A stretch of DNA of 64,000 nucleotides from Brachypterus glaber (GCA_958510825.1 OY294052.1:8887816-8951815), one strand, 5' to 3'. Positions 23,027 to 34,597 are shown, numbered from the stretch's first letter. The notes: generated from the sequence alone by a model not told the origin. A program made the numbers and translations.

Positions 23027-23800
23027 GGTCTTTATTGAGCAATATAATATTAAATGTTTACAAAAATTTCGTGCAGGGCGAGATTTAGTTCGCACACTCA
23101 CAGGCGAGTTTTTAAAATAATTAATTATTATTTTTGTGTGCCTGTAAGGGAGCGTCTATTCTTACATCTAACCCTCACAGTAAGTACCCTGCTTTCACAA
23201 GGCAAAAAAAAATCGTATATAATAACTATATAAAATAAAAAATGTAACTTCAAATAAAAATCATACCTAGTTAATAAGTTTGTTCATACTACCTCAGGAC
23301 AATAAAATTGTAAATTTAATATTGTAAATTTAATACAGTAACCAAGTTAATAATTAACCAACCAAATAACTACCGAGTTATCCAATTACAGTTGAAAACC
23401 ACAAAAAAAAAACAGTACAAAAATTTAAATGTTAGGCATATAATGGTTTATTAAGTAATACTTGCATAATTTTTGCTTTAAACTGATTTAACTTTAAAGA
23501 AAAATAATCAAAGTGTAACCTGCGGTTTTTGTTTTAGCAAAATAAACACTACATTTTAGCTATAACATATAATTCTTTCTTATATAACTCACATTTTCCA
23601 GTCTGACACTTTTATAATTAGTAAGTCCTATAATTTTATCAAATACTGCACTCCATACAAAGTGTTTCTTAACTCTTGTACTCTTCGTTCTACTGTTTTG
23701 TCCCTGTTTTGTCCTGTTCACTCTCTATAATGGAGGTTTTACGTTTCACATTGTCGACATTGCCTCAAATATTAAATTTAATAACTCCAGTTAGTTAAAA
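22988..23800 (-). mobile_element. Probable non-LTR retrotransposon 3' region with (ATT)n tail
   Basis: On the minus strand the sequence ends CTCAATAAAGACC followed by about 13 ATT units (22988-23028). This is the same layout as the tail at 13209-13240 (AATAAAG then (ATT)n). Upstream, phrases such as GCACACAAAAATAATAATT and CTCGCCCTGCACGAAAT look like 3' untranslated sequence. No reverse-transcriptase residues are recognised, and the 5' limit is a guess. Confidence 0.45.
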
Positions 23801-24221
23801 CTACCTTTCACACACTATTTTATTGCCAACTATCTTAGTAACATCCTGTATAAGCTATCCATATTATTTTGAACTATGTTTCCAGGATATTTCTAGGTCT
23901 GTGTCGATTGTCCCTAAAATATGGAAATCACGGTTATTTTGGGTATCTTATGTCAAGGTATATTTTACTTACGCCTGTATGCTGTATTTATTTTCCATCA
24001 GACTAAGTTATTTCGCACTTAATATTGTGTAAAACAATGTTTTTGTCACTGGTGTTTACATTTTGCAATTGCAGGTTAATTGTCAAAATATTCTCTTCTT
24101 CTTCCTCTTTTAGTTTATTTTCGAGTCATTCGATCTACCAGATTATGGATTTTGATCACATATTTGGTCATTTAGTTCTTTATTATTGGCACTATTGATC
24201 GATTTTAGGGATTTTTTTCAT

Positions 24222-25465
24222 GACGTAATTTCCGTCACGTGATATTTCAGGAAAAGTCTTCTAGGCGGTTTATCTATTCCTAGACCCAAGCAACATCGTG
24301 ATACGTATTTTATCTATGGAATTCCGTTCATGTATTTTTAGTTTCAAACCTTATTTATGAATTTACGTATTTCCGTACCAAAAATAGGGCTTATTAATTT
24401 TCCCCGCCTCTTTCAAATAATCCCCTCTCCCCTCCATACCCGATCCTCATGCGGAATACTGAAAAGACTTCCGGGTATCCATTATTCTTTTTGATTCTTC
24501 AGAAGCAGACAGTCGAGTTGGTCATAATAGTGTTTTAGCTGATGTTAGCTTATCTTGTGTATCAAGGATTTTACTTTATGACCATTTATAAATCACCGTT
24601 TGGTATTTGTGATACGCGTGATTTTATCGGACCCGTTCCGGATTTTTCAGACTGATCTGGTAAGTGAAAACTCATTCTCCCGTTTCTCTCTCTCTCTCTC
24701 TCTCATACAAACCCTAATTTTACCTTTTCTTTCCCAGTTACCGAGACGATTATTCCCGTTAAAGAAGTGCTCGCAATTCTAAGGAAGAATTTCACCTTAA
24801 AGCCACCCAAAAACTACGTAAGTTCATAACCGCCATTTTGCCGACAATGTGCCGACGTATAATTTTTGTTCTAGGGCTTTTATTTTTATTTCTACTTTCA
24901 TTTCCATTACTATTTTTATTTTGGAACCCTGTTTCGATCTGCATTTCTATTCCGGATCGAAACATCGAAACCTTTTGTCGACGTGTGCCGCTGTTATCTC
25001 TTGGACTTTGGACCCAGCATCTGGAGCGATCCGATTCTACTGACGTCACACTTTGCCATCCCGTCACGCGACACGAGAAAATTAAGATAAGTGCATTGTT
25101 TGTGTTTGTCTATTTGGTATCCTCGATTACGGATATTCACAAGATAATAGAAATTTGGTACTCTGATTTATATACATGTTTCGCAAATATTATTACTTTT
25201 AAAAACTGGTTAATTACTCTTATTTTGTTAACCATCGTGCACGAAGGTCCTTAAGCCTTGGTAACCCCAAGGGCATATTACTGTATATTTTCTTTTATGT
25301 GTATTTAAGTGCGTAACGCTAACAGCGAACTGATTTCCGTAACCGATATTTAAACCAATATAAGCATAAATCCAAAGGTCACTGTTCTTTTATTTTCATA
25401 CTCGTAGGTTTCGAAAAGGCTGGCATTAGCCTAGAGTCATTCTATTTCTCTAAATATATGCCTGG
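24222..25465 (+). mobile_element. GC-richer island, possible solo LTR or LTR fragment
   Basis: About 1.2 kb with clearly higher GC than its surroundings, containing a short (CT)n run (24682-24703), GTAAGT-type donor-like sites and a 138-codon plus frame (24838-25254) whose N-terminus is strongly hydrophobic. The right edge GCCTGGCGCTCATTAACA resembles a Gypsy-type LTR/primer-binding junction (TGGCGC..), and the left edge could begin TGACGTAATTTCC. I found no second LTR, no gag or pol, and no proven boundary, so an unrelated non-coding transcript remains possible. Confidence 0.3.
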
Positions 25466-25487
25466 CGCTCATTAACAACCACCTCGC

Positions 25488-25940
25488 TCACGACCCACCT
25501 CCACTTCGAGCTAGACGGCAACCCTCTGGACTATTTTCTCTGAAAATAGTCTGGACAAAACCGGTTCTAGGTGGGAACCGGCTATAACCGTTTTCCCGGT
25601 TATAAAAGGTCAAAGTATTCATCACTTTTGCAATTTGATACAAAAAAGAGCGAGTAAAAAATGCAGTGGAGTGTTTTGGTACCGTGAGAGTCTTACCAAA
25701 ACGCAAATTTAAATGATGAACATCTGAGCGATGACTGATTTTTTCGAACAAGTAAGTAGGAGCTTTATGAATTAAAACTTTATAGAACAAAGTAGCCGAA
25801 TGCAAAAACCTTCTGTCCTCCATATTTAACCAGTTAGTTTCCTTAAGAGTATGACTGATAGGCATATTTTTTCTTATACCATGTATAAAACGTAGACAAG
25901 AATTTTGCAACCTTTGAACACGACCTGCATCATCTTATAT
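25488..25940 (-). pseudogene. 5'-truncated non-LTR reverse-transcriptase C-terminal fragment
   Basis: The minus frame reads VQRLQNSCLRFIHGIRK, HTLKETNWLNMEDRRFLHSA and HLNLRFGKTLTVPKHSTAFF, a well-known C-terminal segment of insect I/jockey-type ORF2 proteins. It is cut off abruptly at about 25940, where in-frame stops begin. After FLYQIAKVMN the likeness ceases, and the DNA becomes a cluster of tiny perfect hairpins (25526-25606). It is a different family from the remnant at 13209-14040. Confidence 0.8.
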
Positions 25941-26377
25941 ATATAAAAATTTGTTGAGATTAATAAATACACTCTCGTAATACATAAAACAATTATATAT
26001 TTTTTTAAACACTTTTTATACAAAAAGAATAACACACAAACGTAACTCCTCGAAAAGTAAATATGTCGATATCTTGATAACGGCTCATCTAAAACGACAA
26101 AATCAAAAATATTTAGATTCAGTATGACTGTGGCTCTCGCGTATTCTATGGATATTAATATACATTGATAAATAATAAAATAGCGGAGATTAAAAAAAAA
26201 AAACAAAAAATTAGGTATTTTTTCACTGTTTTTGGAAAAAAAATAGTAAAAATTAAAATTTTAATACGGTTGTAAAATACGCTGAAGTTATTCATGTATA
26301 GAATATGTGGTTAAAATTTCATAAGGATCGGTCCAGTGGTTCCTGAGAAATCACCGCCACCGACCGAAAAAAACCTT
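25941..26377. other. AT-rich stretch, nothing recognised
   Basis: A 110-codon minus frame (25874-26206) overlaps the retrotransposon fragment out of frame and is not a gene. Sequence from about 26310 (GGTCCAGTGGTTCCTGAGAA) leads into the tandem array. Confidence 0.4.
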
Positions 26378-26570
26378 GTTTTGAGAAAAACGCGTTTAAA
26401 GCTTTTTTTATGAAAAATTATGAAAAAGTCTACATATACTTTTGAGAAAAACGCGTTTTAAGTTTTTTTTAATGAAAAATTATGAAAAAGTCTACATATA
26501 CTTTTGAGAAAAACGCGTTTTAAGTTTTTTTTAATAAAAAATTATGAAAAAGTCTACATATACTTTCAAA
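26378..26570 (+). repeat. Three tandem copies of a 62-bp unit
   Basis: Each unit carries TTTTGAGAAAAACGCGTTT, then a T-run, GAAAAATTATGAAAAAGTC and TACATATACTTT. Units start near 26378, 26439 and 26501 and differ by only a few bases. Degenerate A/T-run sequence follows to about 27090. Confidence 0.8.
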
Positions 26571-27099
26571 AAATGTAAAAGAAAACGATCGATTTTTTGA
26601 TAATTATAAACCGGAATGATCCCTTAATTGGAATGTACTTTAAGACATATGCAAAATTCATCCGGGAGTTAATAACTTGTTAAAGATGTTTACCAGCTCC
26701 CGACTATAACATGCGATTAGGGTCTCATAATATCGAGTTCAGTCACTTACACTTGCTAATAAATACCAATTTGTGCAGCTGCGACTCAATTGTTTTAAAG
26801 CTCTTGCACGAAGTCATCAAGATAAGTGGGCTTAGGAAAACAGGGTTCTAACTGAAAACCTTTTTAGATGGCCAACCTCAAAAAAGTCCAAACCGTTTGG
26901 TACTACTTTTTTAGTAAAACCATTAATTTCATGCGCAAAAAATATTTAATATTTTAATAGTGTTTATGAAAAAAAAAACTAAATTTCAAAAAAAAATTGA
27001 AAAAAAAATATTTTTTTTTTAAATATGATCTTTAAAAAAAAAAAAAAATAAAAAAAATAAAGAAAATTAAAAAAATAAAAAAAAATCATTTTTATTTTA

Positions 27100-27338
27100 G
27101 TTACTTTGTGCGTAAAACGAAAAATTTAAAAACAAATAATAAAAAGTTTAAGCCCCATAACTTTCTTGGTTTTGGGTTGATTACTTTCAAAACTGGTAGA
27201 ATTGTTTCTTTTTTCAGTCATTTTATTAAATTTTAAACAGTTTATTTTTAGGTAGTTATACTTTAATACGTTTATTTAAAAGTTGGTTTTGCTATTTTTG
27301 TTCTGCTAGATTTGAAAAATTCCCCACCGTAAAACGGA
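27100..27338. other. AT-rich stretch, nothing recognised
   Basis: No repeat boundary or frame supported between the A-run region and the Helentron-like end. Confidence 0.35.
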
Positions 27339-27479
27339 CAGAAGGACAAAAAAAATCTTATTTTTTCATGAAAAAAATTTTTATCCAAGAATTTTTTGTC
27401 TAGGACGATTTTTGAAAAATTGGAAAATTCAACTACCGTATAATACTATTCTAGCGCAGGTACTGTGAATAGTATAATA
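27339..27479 (-). mobile_element. Helentron-like terminal segment with 41-bp hairpin end
   Basis: A degenerate GACGGAC/GAAGGAC block (27336-27346), a TTTTATCCAAGAATTTTTTG phrase and then a hairpin TATAATACTATTC...GAATAGTATAATA (27439-27479). The same order, block then phrase then hairpin, occurs at 43998-44158, and the hairpin alone recurs at 53854-53894. It is taken as the terminus of a (GTCY)-bearing element. Confidence 0.55.
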
Positions 27480-27825
27480 AGCAGTAATTGCATTGTTATC
27501 ATAAAGTGGTCGTTGCACAAGTGTGTCATGCTGTATATAATTTGGTGGTATTTGCAGTTAGGGATCTACCACTTCTATTCACATTAAGTGAGTTTAGGTT
27601 ATTCCCATAGCTGTTTAATGGTTCCCTTCTAGTTTACCAGATATTGTGGTTTGTGCGCACTCTAACGAAATTACAGATTATTGCCCTGCTGATAATAAAT
27701 AAAGTCGAATAATGTAAGACTTTTAGTACATTTTACAATAAAAAAAATCATTTAAAAGATTTTTATTTATTTTTAGTATGTTTAGTAAAAGATTAGTAAA
27801 TATGCTAACGTTGTAATAGAACTAA

Positions 27826-28021
27826 AACATATCTGGGAAATGAAAGAGGCCACTATCTTACCCATAGTTGTATCTGCGACAGGAGCTATCTCAAAAAACC
27901 TCGTAAATCATCTTAAGAAGCTAAAGATATTGAGGAACATTATATCCAACATCTACAACGGATAGCAATTTTACAGACATGTCACATTGTTGGGAAATTT
28001 TTAAAGAGCTAATACTGTAGG
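27826..28021 (+). pseudogene. Non-LTR retrotransposon ORF2 C-terminal fragment with one frameshift
   Basis: The plus strand reads VIELKHIWEMKEATILPIVV followed by SATGAISKNLVNHLKKLKIL, the conserved tail found in many animal non-LTR ORF2 proteins (W-x(6-8)-PIVV-x-A-x-G). After a plus/minus one-base shift near 27955 the next frame gives QHLQRIAILQTCHIVGKFLK followed by a serine codon and a stop, the expected C-terminus. An A-rich, AATAAT-bearing stretch follows (28050-28110). The body upstream is missing. Confidence 0.8.
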
Positions 28022-28329
28022 TGGAACAGGGTGAATTTCCTTTCAAACTATTTAACAACAAAAAGAAAAAAAAAGAATAATAACATAATAATAGTATTAT
28101 TAATTTGAGCCATTTCGCATCAATGATTACTTATATCGATAAAAAATCTAAAACAGAAAATAAAATTAAAATGTTCTTATCAGGCGCACCTATTTTTAGA
28201 TGCGTTGGTAAGGTATTGCGTTTAAAATAATACTTATCTGCTATATCTTCTTTACCTAAAAAATATTATTAGTCAATACCTTACCAAAGTTTAAAATTTT
28301 TGACTAAATAAAGATTTTTTAATACAATT

Positions 28330-29514
28330 CTTGATAAATCGTTAAAATAATTAAAAAAGAAAGAAAAACTGAATATAAGTTAACTTCTAACGTTTCGGGA
28401 TCTAACCTAATCCGTTTTCAAAGAAAATTATTAGTTTTTGAAAGAATTTGTGCAATATTTGGTTTTATCATTCAAAATATGACAAATGTCAAAATATGTC
28501 ATTTCGAGGAAATTAAAACAAAGACACCCTTAACAATAAAAAGGTGTAGCGAAATTAATTTGGAAAAGTCGTTTGGACTTTTTATATGATATAATAATAA
28601 TAATAATTTACTAACTACTGTGGTAATACAAACTGAATTTCTGTGTGATTACATTTAGAATATCTTGTTATAAAGTATAAAGTTGGACTAGTTAAAGAAT
28701 AATTCAGCGCAGTTTCTATAAATTCAAAGAAAGAAATAATAAAAAGTTTTATGTTTTAAATTGCATAGCTTTGATGGCTTATATTTAAAAATTTATATTA
28801 TAAAGTATACAAAGCTTAGAGAAGTTGAATAAATTTAATATTAAAAAATATGAACCAATAAAAATGAATTTTCTATAAAGAAATGATTACATTGAACTAA
28901 ATTCTTCTTTTCTTTTAAACTTTATACATAAATTTAAAAAAAATGCATTAACCTTCCAAAAATTTAACCAGGGTTATTGGGTTACTTTTTTTAATGGTAT
29001 AAAATTAAAATGTTTTTTTTTTCATTACAAGAATAACCATTTAATAAATTAAGGTCCCAAGTAACGCAGTAGCTCTAAAGTATCTCTCACAGCTCTTTTC
29101 GCAAAAATACAGCCACATCGCTTAATTTATTTATTTCAAAAAAATATAAATTTATCTAAAAAATATAAATTATTTCTAAAAAATATAAAATTTACAATTT
29201 TGGCGAAGGCGCTAACATTGATTGAAAGGTTACACTTCTGACCTAGAGTTTTTATCTCCAAAAGTTTATATAACTTCACGATTATAATTCAATGTTTTAA
29301 ACTTTTAACCTTAAACAACTGCGTTTCTGTTAACACATTTTACATACTATCAAAATTTATAAAACAATTAGAGATTTTTATATTTAAAACTTCAAAACAA
29401 GATTATGGTAATTATTGGTGATCTTAAATTCCCTAGTATACTAAGGTGACCACGTTAATCTTATTATACATATATTCTCAGAGAATAATTTTTAATGTTA
29501 AAAAATGCTTTGGA
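28330..29514. other. AT-rich stretch, nothing firmly recognised
   Basis: Contains one exact copy of GTTTGGACTTTTTATATGA (28571-28589) next to a short (ATA)n run. A small inverted pair TTGGTAAGGTATTG/CAATACCTTACCAA lies just before this stretch (28206-28287). No frame is supported. Confidence 0.4.
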
Positions 29515-29645
29515 GGGTAAGAAAGAGCGTCGTTCCCCCTGTGAGAGTAGGCATCGCTACTAACCACCTAAAACAGGTTATAAGATAAAACAGGAGCCGC
29601 GGCGCGACGAAACTACTCACTTCGTTGGGTCTTCCCGGCAATAAT
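29515..29645. other. Short GC-rich fragment 215 bp upstream of exon A
   Basis: About 130 bases (GGAGCCGCGGCGCGACGAAA, then TTGGGTCTTCCCGGC) stand out from the AT-rich intron. Neither strand gives a sustained open frame or a neuroligin-like peptide. It is probably a piece of a GC-richer retrotransposon, but I cannot name the family. Confidence 0.3.
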
Positions 29646-29858
29646 GTCATATGTTAGATATATAAATAATAATAAGTATATATTCTAAGGTCACCAATTA
29701 TTTATTTAGGATTTAATAAATTTTTATATATTTTTTTCTTATTTCAAAATAATATAAAATATCGAATTTTAATAATTCTAACTGTTGTTAAAACTGTCAG
29801 AACATTAAGGGTCTCTATAAAAGATTACCAATTAAACTGCATGTTCCTTTTGTTTCAG

Positions 29859-30065
29859 AACTTTTACATCGAGTGATTTTGCTAAGTGGGTCGGGTCTAA
29901 GTCCATGGGCACTTCAGCGAGATCCTCTCTGGGTTAAACGAAGCGTGGCCAAGCACACCGGCTGCCATGGGGACCTACACGAAGACGATCTTGCTCCATG
30001 CTTGAGGCAGAAACCGTTAAATCTACTGCTTGGTGTGAAACTGGACACACCAAGATTTTTACCAG
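29859..30065 (+). CDS. Neuroligin, internal exon A (cholinesterase-like domain)
   Basis: Neuroligins are postsynaptic adhesion proteins whose ectodomain is an inactive cholinesterase fold that binds neurexin across the synapse. This 207-base exon begins with the last two bases of a codon after TTTTGTTTCAG and reads 68 whole codons: LHRVILLSGSGLSPWALQRD, the loop GCHGDLHEDDLAPC, and LLLGVKLDTPRFLP, ending with one base of a glycine codon before GTAAAT. RVILLSGS is the strand-turn that follows the nucleophile elbow in esterases. The paired cysteines of the GC..C loop fit the conserved intradomain disulphide. It joins exactly in frame to exon B. The preceding exon, with the degenerate nucleophile elbow, was not found. 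Which of the several insect neuroligin paralogues this is cannot be decided here. Confidence 0.93.
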
Positions 30066-30104
30066 GTAAATTCCTATTCTACTTTCCCTAAGGAAAGTCT
30101 TGTT

Positions 30105-30450
30105 TTAGTAAAACAAAATCGAAAACTTTTTATTGTTTTTTTACGTTTTTTGAAGTTTTATATCCAAAAAATGTGATTTCCATTAAAAAAAAATCTGTCT
30201 GTAGGTCTGTCGGTCGGTCGGTCTTTCGGTCGGTCTGTTTGTGTGTCCCGGAAATTTGTAACCACGATAACTTAAGAACGCTTTGAGATAAACACTTCTA
30301 ATGTGGACCATACCTTGATTATCCAATGTTCTAGACTGGAATTGTTTTTGGTAAAATTCGGGGTGGGGTAAAGGGTAAAATGGGGAAAAACAATTTTTTT
30401 TTCGTTTAAAAAAAATTGAAAAATTGATTTTTTTGTAATTAAAATTGTTC
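30105..30450 (+). mobile_element. Helentron-like element with (GTCY)n block
   Basis: An approximately 45-base block of GTCT/GTCG units (30194-30240) is preceded by ATATCCAAAAAATGTGATTT and followed by ACCACGATAACTTAAGAACG, a TTGATTATCCAA phrase and a G-run GGGTGGGGTAAAGGG. The same sequence of blocks occurs inverted at 37650-37955 and direct at 45251-45440, with scattered substitutions. No Rep/helicase sequence is present. The 94-codon minus frame over it is a by-product. Confidence 0.65.
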
Positions 30451-31557
30451 GAATAGTCGTGATGCAATCTAATAGTAGTATCTAGTATATTGCCACTTAT
30501 CTGGAAATGGTATCTATTTTCGCTTGTTTAAATTTGGAATCAGGAGTTTTTTTTTAACACGAAACTACATAGATTTAATAAGATTTCTACTAGGTAAATT
30601 CTTTTTTTCTGCTTTCTCGACATTTTTATTACTTCTCTTAAAAACAATTTAAAATATACGTGATACTACCCGAGTCACAAGTTTAAAGGCATTTATTTTC
30701 CTCTACCAACTCTTATTTCCACATTTATTTGAAATTTAATATAATTAAATTATCTTTTTTAAATTTTATTTCCATTCTCATACGATTTTCTTAAATTTAA
30801 TACAATAAAATTTATTTTTATTTTCACTTTAACTAAATAAACGGACAATTTTGGAGTATATAGAGATCTAACAATACGATATTATGCAAAACAAAGATAG
30901 CTTTAACCATATTGCAAAAAACATTTAACCTATTCTGTTATAAGGGAAGTATAATAAGTATTACGGTACTGTAAAATAGCAGACGCGGATTTACTCCCTT
31001 TATAAGTAACCACAATATTTTAAAGGAACTAACTGAAAAACTAATGAAAATATTGTGTTGTTTAATTAAGTATTATTTACATACCTATTTTTCTTTAAGT
31101 TTAATTGATTTATTTTTGTTCTTGTTTTTAATTCTTTAACAAGAAAAAGTTATTTTTATAAAATTTTATTTCATGGTACTTTTTGGTGAGGTGTAATCCA
31201 CCCCAAATTTTAAAAAAATCATAAAACAACAAGTTGTGTTTTTTCTTAAAATAATAATTTGTTTAAATTACTATACTAATATATTTAATAGAAATATAAA
31301 AGTCATATTTTTATTTTATCGTTTTAAAAGATACAAACCTCGTTTCTATGGAATGCATATTTACAAGGAAACATGCTTACTTGGAGATATAAATCAGGGA
31401 AAACCAAACCTTTGTTTAAAACACAAAAAACAACTTTATTTATCCAAATAAAATAACATAAAATGAAAAACAATGAGAAAAAAGAATTATTTAAGAAAAC
31501 GAAAATTTTACATGGTGTATACGTATCTAAAATTATGAATATTTTTATAACGTTAAG
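30451..31557. other. AT-rich intron stretch, nothing recognised
   Basis: No frames or inverted-repeat ends. A lone GGTGAGGTGTAATCCACCCC phrase near 31184-31203 resembles the end of the MITE at 31558. Confidence 0.4.
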
Positions 31558-31755
31558 TGTGTGGTGGGGTTAAATCCACCCATACCGAACATTGAAACAG
31601 CTAAAAAAATAAACGTGTAGGATAAGGGTCAAACAAAAATTGCCCCTATATTCTCTATACCTACAGCTATTGAAGAGGAGAATGTAAAACCTAAAATTAC
31701 TGTAAAGCAGTCTACGTTTGAAATATTTCATGGGTGGTTTTAACCCCACCACACA
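31558..31755. mobile_element. About 200-bp MITE, ends GTGTGGTGGGGTTAAAnCCACCC
   Basis: GTGTGGTGGGGTTAAATCCA at the left mirrors TGGTTTTAACCCCACCACAC at the right (about 28 bp of inverted repeat). The interior is not palindromic. No clear target duplication was found. Confidence 0.7.
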
Positions 31756-31757
31756 CG

Positions 31758-32444
31758 CGACGGGTTAAAGAACAGTAATCTTTATTTAAAATATAACTTA
31801 TCACACAAGTGTGCTTTTAAGTAACTCTTAGTCCGACTTGACCTCGAGAACATGAATAAAGGTAAGACAGGGACGTCAAAAGGGCAGTATTGAGGGTAGA
31901 AATATCCAAGTATCCAACTTACCTGCTGACCAACCTATTTTAACCACTAAAAGTTCTTTTTTAAATAATAGCCACATAAAATTTTATAATATAAAAACTT
32001 ATTAAAATCCTTAGGTAGTTTGAATTTAAATTTGCAAAGTTACTTAAGCAATATTAAAAATACATATTTAGGAGTAAAAAGATTTTTATAAAACTAGAAA
32101 ACTGGAAATGAAAATAATTTATTATTTAAAACTTTCTTAAAATATTCAGTTTCAATTTCCTGGATATCTAAAAATATTTCATTAATAAAATAATATATAA
32201 AAAGACCTAAGTACATATGTGTTATTCCAGCAAATCGTGACATGACTGGTTTTAAATAAAATACAGATTATTATTAGCTAGTTTAAGGCGTTCATAAGTT
32301 ATCGCTCCCACAAAATTTTTCGTGCAGAAGGAAAAACAAAAATAAATCGACTGACCGATCAACCAACCGATCCACGTACCGATTGACTTAAAGATTCACT
32401 GGCCAACATTTTTTTTTGCTCGAAATCGATTTATGTTTTTATTG
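31758..32444. other. AT-rich intron stretch
   Basis: Only a degenerate (RGAC)n-like block (CGACTGACCGATCAACCAAC, 32348-32367, continuing to about 32390) stands out; it may be an old Helentron-like remnant. Confidence 0.35.
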
Positions 32445-32475
32445 TTTTATGTCGATATAGTATATCGACATAAAA
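32445..32475. repeat. Perfect 31-bp palindrome
   Basis: TTTTATGTCGATATA and its exact complement flank a single central G. Confidence 0.85.
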
Positions 32476-32882
32476 CGTCATAAAACGAAAAAGTAAGCAA
32501 AAAAAAAGTTTTGAAATTTTTTGAACGAAAAGAAGGTTGTCACAAAATTTTTAAAACATTAAAATGGGAAAGCAATACCTGGGACAAAAACTGAAAGTGT
32601 ACCGTCAACGGGGGTGAAACCGGTCAAAATTTGTGTTTTTGGGTTTTTTTTCGGTTTTCTTACAAAAATAAAAATCCAAAAAAATTAGAGGTTAAAGCTT
32701 GAAGTTTCGAGCACTTATAACTGTCAACACTGTTAAAATAACCACAGTAGTTTTTTATATATTTGTTTAAAGGTTGATCGGTTTCACATTTTTGGGTATC
32801 GACTTTAGTGCTATGGAGAGTAAAAATTATACAATGATAATAATAATAATATAAATTTGATAAAATACACACATTATACCAT

Positions 32883-33082
32883 NNNNNNNNNNNNNNNNNN
32901 NNNNNNNNNNNNNNNNNNNNNNNNNNNNNNNNNNNNNNNNNNNNNNNNNNNNNNNNNNNNNNNNNNNNNNNNNNNNNNNNNNNNNNNNNNNNNNNNNNNN
33001 NNNNNNNNNNNNNNNNNNNNNNNNNNNNNNNNNNNNNNNNNNNNNNNNNNNNNNNNNNNNNNNNNNNNNNNNNNNNNNNNNN
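32883..33082. other. Assembly gap (200 Ns)
   Basis: Exactly 200 unresolved bases, a conventional placeholder length, so the true size is unknown. It lies within the neuroligin intron and does not affect the exons. Confidence 0.99.
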
Positions 33083-34332
33083 ATTTGTGCCGCAGATTCT
33101 GAAGCGACGTGATATAATAGGCCACAAGGTTAGAATAAAAGAATAAGGTCAAGGTCATAATAATATTTCCCTTAAGGTGGTCCCTAAAAACAGATTTTTG
33201 GGATGTCCCTAAATTTGTTTTAAATTATCCAAAGATTACGTTTATTAAATTTCACGTCGATAGTTCAACGTTAACACGTACTGCATGGACTCCTTAAACA
33301 GGAAGCACAAAGGTTAATTTGGCACACATACACACAAATAAAATAAGGGGTCAACCCTAAATGACTCGATTTTAGGTATATTAACTATTTTTTAACCTAA
33401 ACAAGTTTCCGTCCCACTCTAGGCTATTGTAGGATATATTAATTAATATGGTCCTCAATTAGCGCCCAATTTTCTGTCCGACTTTGAGAAAAGTCGAATT
33501 TTAGGTTATATCAAAGATTTTTGAGGTTATACTTCTTATAGTCCGGGAGCCCAAACACAATAGAATTTTTTTTATTACCCTCACCTTTAAGACTTTGTAT
33601 ATGTGTTCTTTAGGTCCAGTCAAACAACTTCTTACATAAGAAAATTCTCGGTAGCGGGGCGTTTTTTTTTTGGGAACAATCCTTAACTTTAGGGCGTTTG
33701 ACAACGGTATTGCCAGAAAATTTTTGTGGGACAAGGTTACCACTTGATTTTAAATATTTTTATTTAACGATGCTGAAACAATCAGCTGTGAGGTGCTAAA
33801 TGTTATGACGTCATAACTAACCTAACATGGTAAAGTTATGATCTTATAACATTATAGCAAAGGCCGTCTAGTTCCAAGTGCTATCTCTTTCTAACAGTTT
33901 AGCCAATGTAAGGAAAACAAAGTAATCAGAGTAGCCAATATAACCAATAAAAATAGTATTTATTATTATTTATTTTAACAATAATTTAATTTTATATTAT
34001 GCAGTTAAAAATATAATATGTATCAATTATTAAAATTTTTGCATAATTCACTGTCATTTGGGTTCTTTTTGTTTATGCTATTAATCCCATCTGTTCAAAA
34101 AGAGTGGGCCTTACTATCATTTATAGAGTTTTTACTACTATTCACAAAACTGGAACTTTTAGCTAAGATTTTTACCCAGAACATTTTAGTGACTTTTTCA
34201 ACAAATGGACTTGCCTGGGAAAATGTTTCATTCCGTTTTATTTACAGTTTTGGCGAAGGCGCCAACACGGTTAAAACATGTATACAGCGTATTTCAGATT
34301 ATACAAAACAGAGACAACGAAGATAGAATGAT
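33083..34332. other. AT-rich intron stretch, nothing recognised
   Basis: Several short phrases of moderate complexity but no coding or repeat signature. A TTTGGCGAAGGCGCCAAC phrase at 34250-34267 resembles part of the SINE body. Confidence 0.4.
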
Positions 34333-34430
34333 CAGATCAAGGCTGACATGGGGAGACGAGGAGACGATGCGTCCGATGCTCTGTATTTTATTAAAAAAAA
34401 AAAAAAAACACACACGTCAGCCTTGATCTT
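34333..34430. repeat. Hairpin with 14-15 bp arms and poly(A) loop
   Basis: AGATCAAGGCTGAC on the left pairs with GTCAGCCTTGATCT on the right. The loop includes GGAGACGAGGAGACGATGCG and an A-run of about 15. Confidence 0.7.
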
Positions 34431-34597
34431 TGTTTCATATGTTTTGTTTACTTTCAAACAAGCGGTATAGAGCTAAAATATTTTAAAAACTGTTCAAATA
34501 CCAAAATTGCACCTAATAAACGTCTTTTTTAACTTTCCAAAAGAAAAAACTAGAGTATAAAATCACTTAAAAATGATCGACAGAAAATTTAGGACCA

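Larger units (their letters stand above)
1..29858 (+). other. Non-coding DNA upstream of neuroligin exon A (probably intron)
   Basis: Exon A starts inside a codon directly after an AG acceptor, so at least the part nearest 29858 is intron. I looked for the preceding neuroligin exon (the one that would carry the nucleophile-elbow-like G-H-G motif) and did not recognise it, so either this whole stretch is intron or a short exon has been missed. The contents are transposon remnants listed separately, separated by AT-rich sequence with long A and T runs. Confidence 0.5.

Noticed and set aside
24838..25254. 138-codon plus-strand frame with hydrophobic start
   Set aside because: It lies in a GC-richer island where stops are rarer, has no recognisable domain, and competes with overlapping frames on both strands.
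28206..28287. miRNA precursor from the TTGGTAAGGTATTG inverted pair
   Set aside because: Only 14 bases pair well and the rest of the arms do not, which is short of a normal pre-miRNA stem.
32660..33158. Long frames spanning the N run
   Set aside because: They exist only because unresolved bases contain no stops.
33790..33830. TTAGG-like telomeric repeat (CTAACCTAAC)
   Set aside because: Only two partial units, no array.
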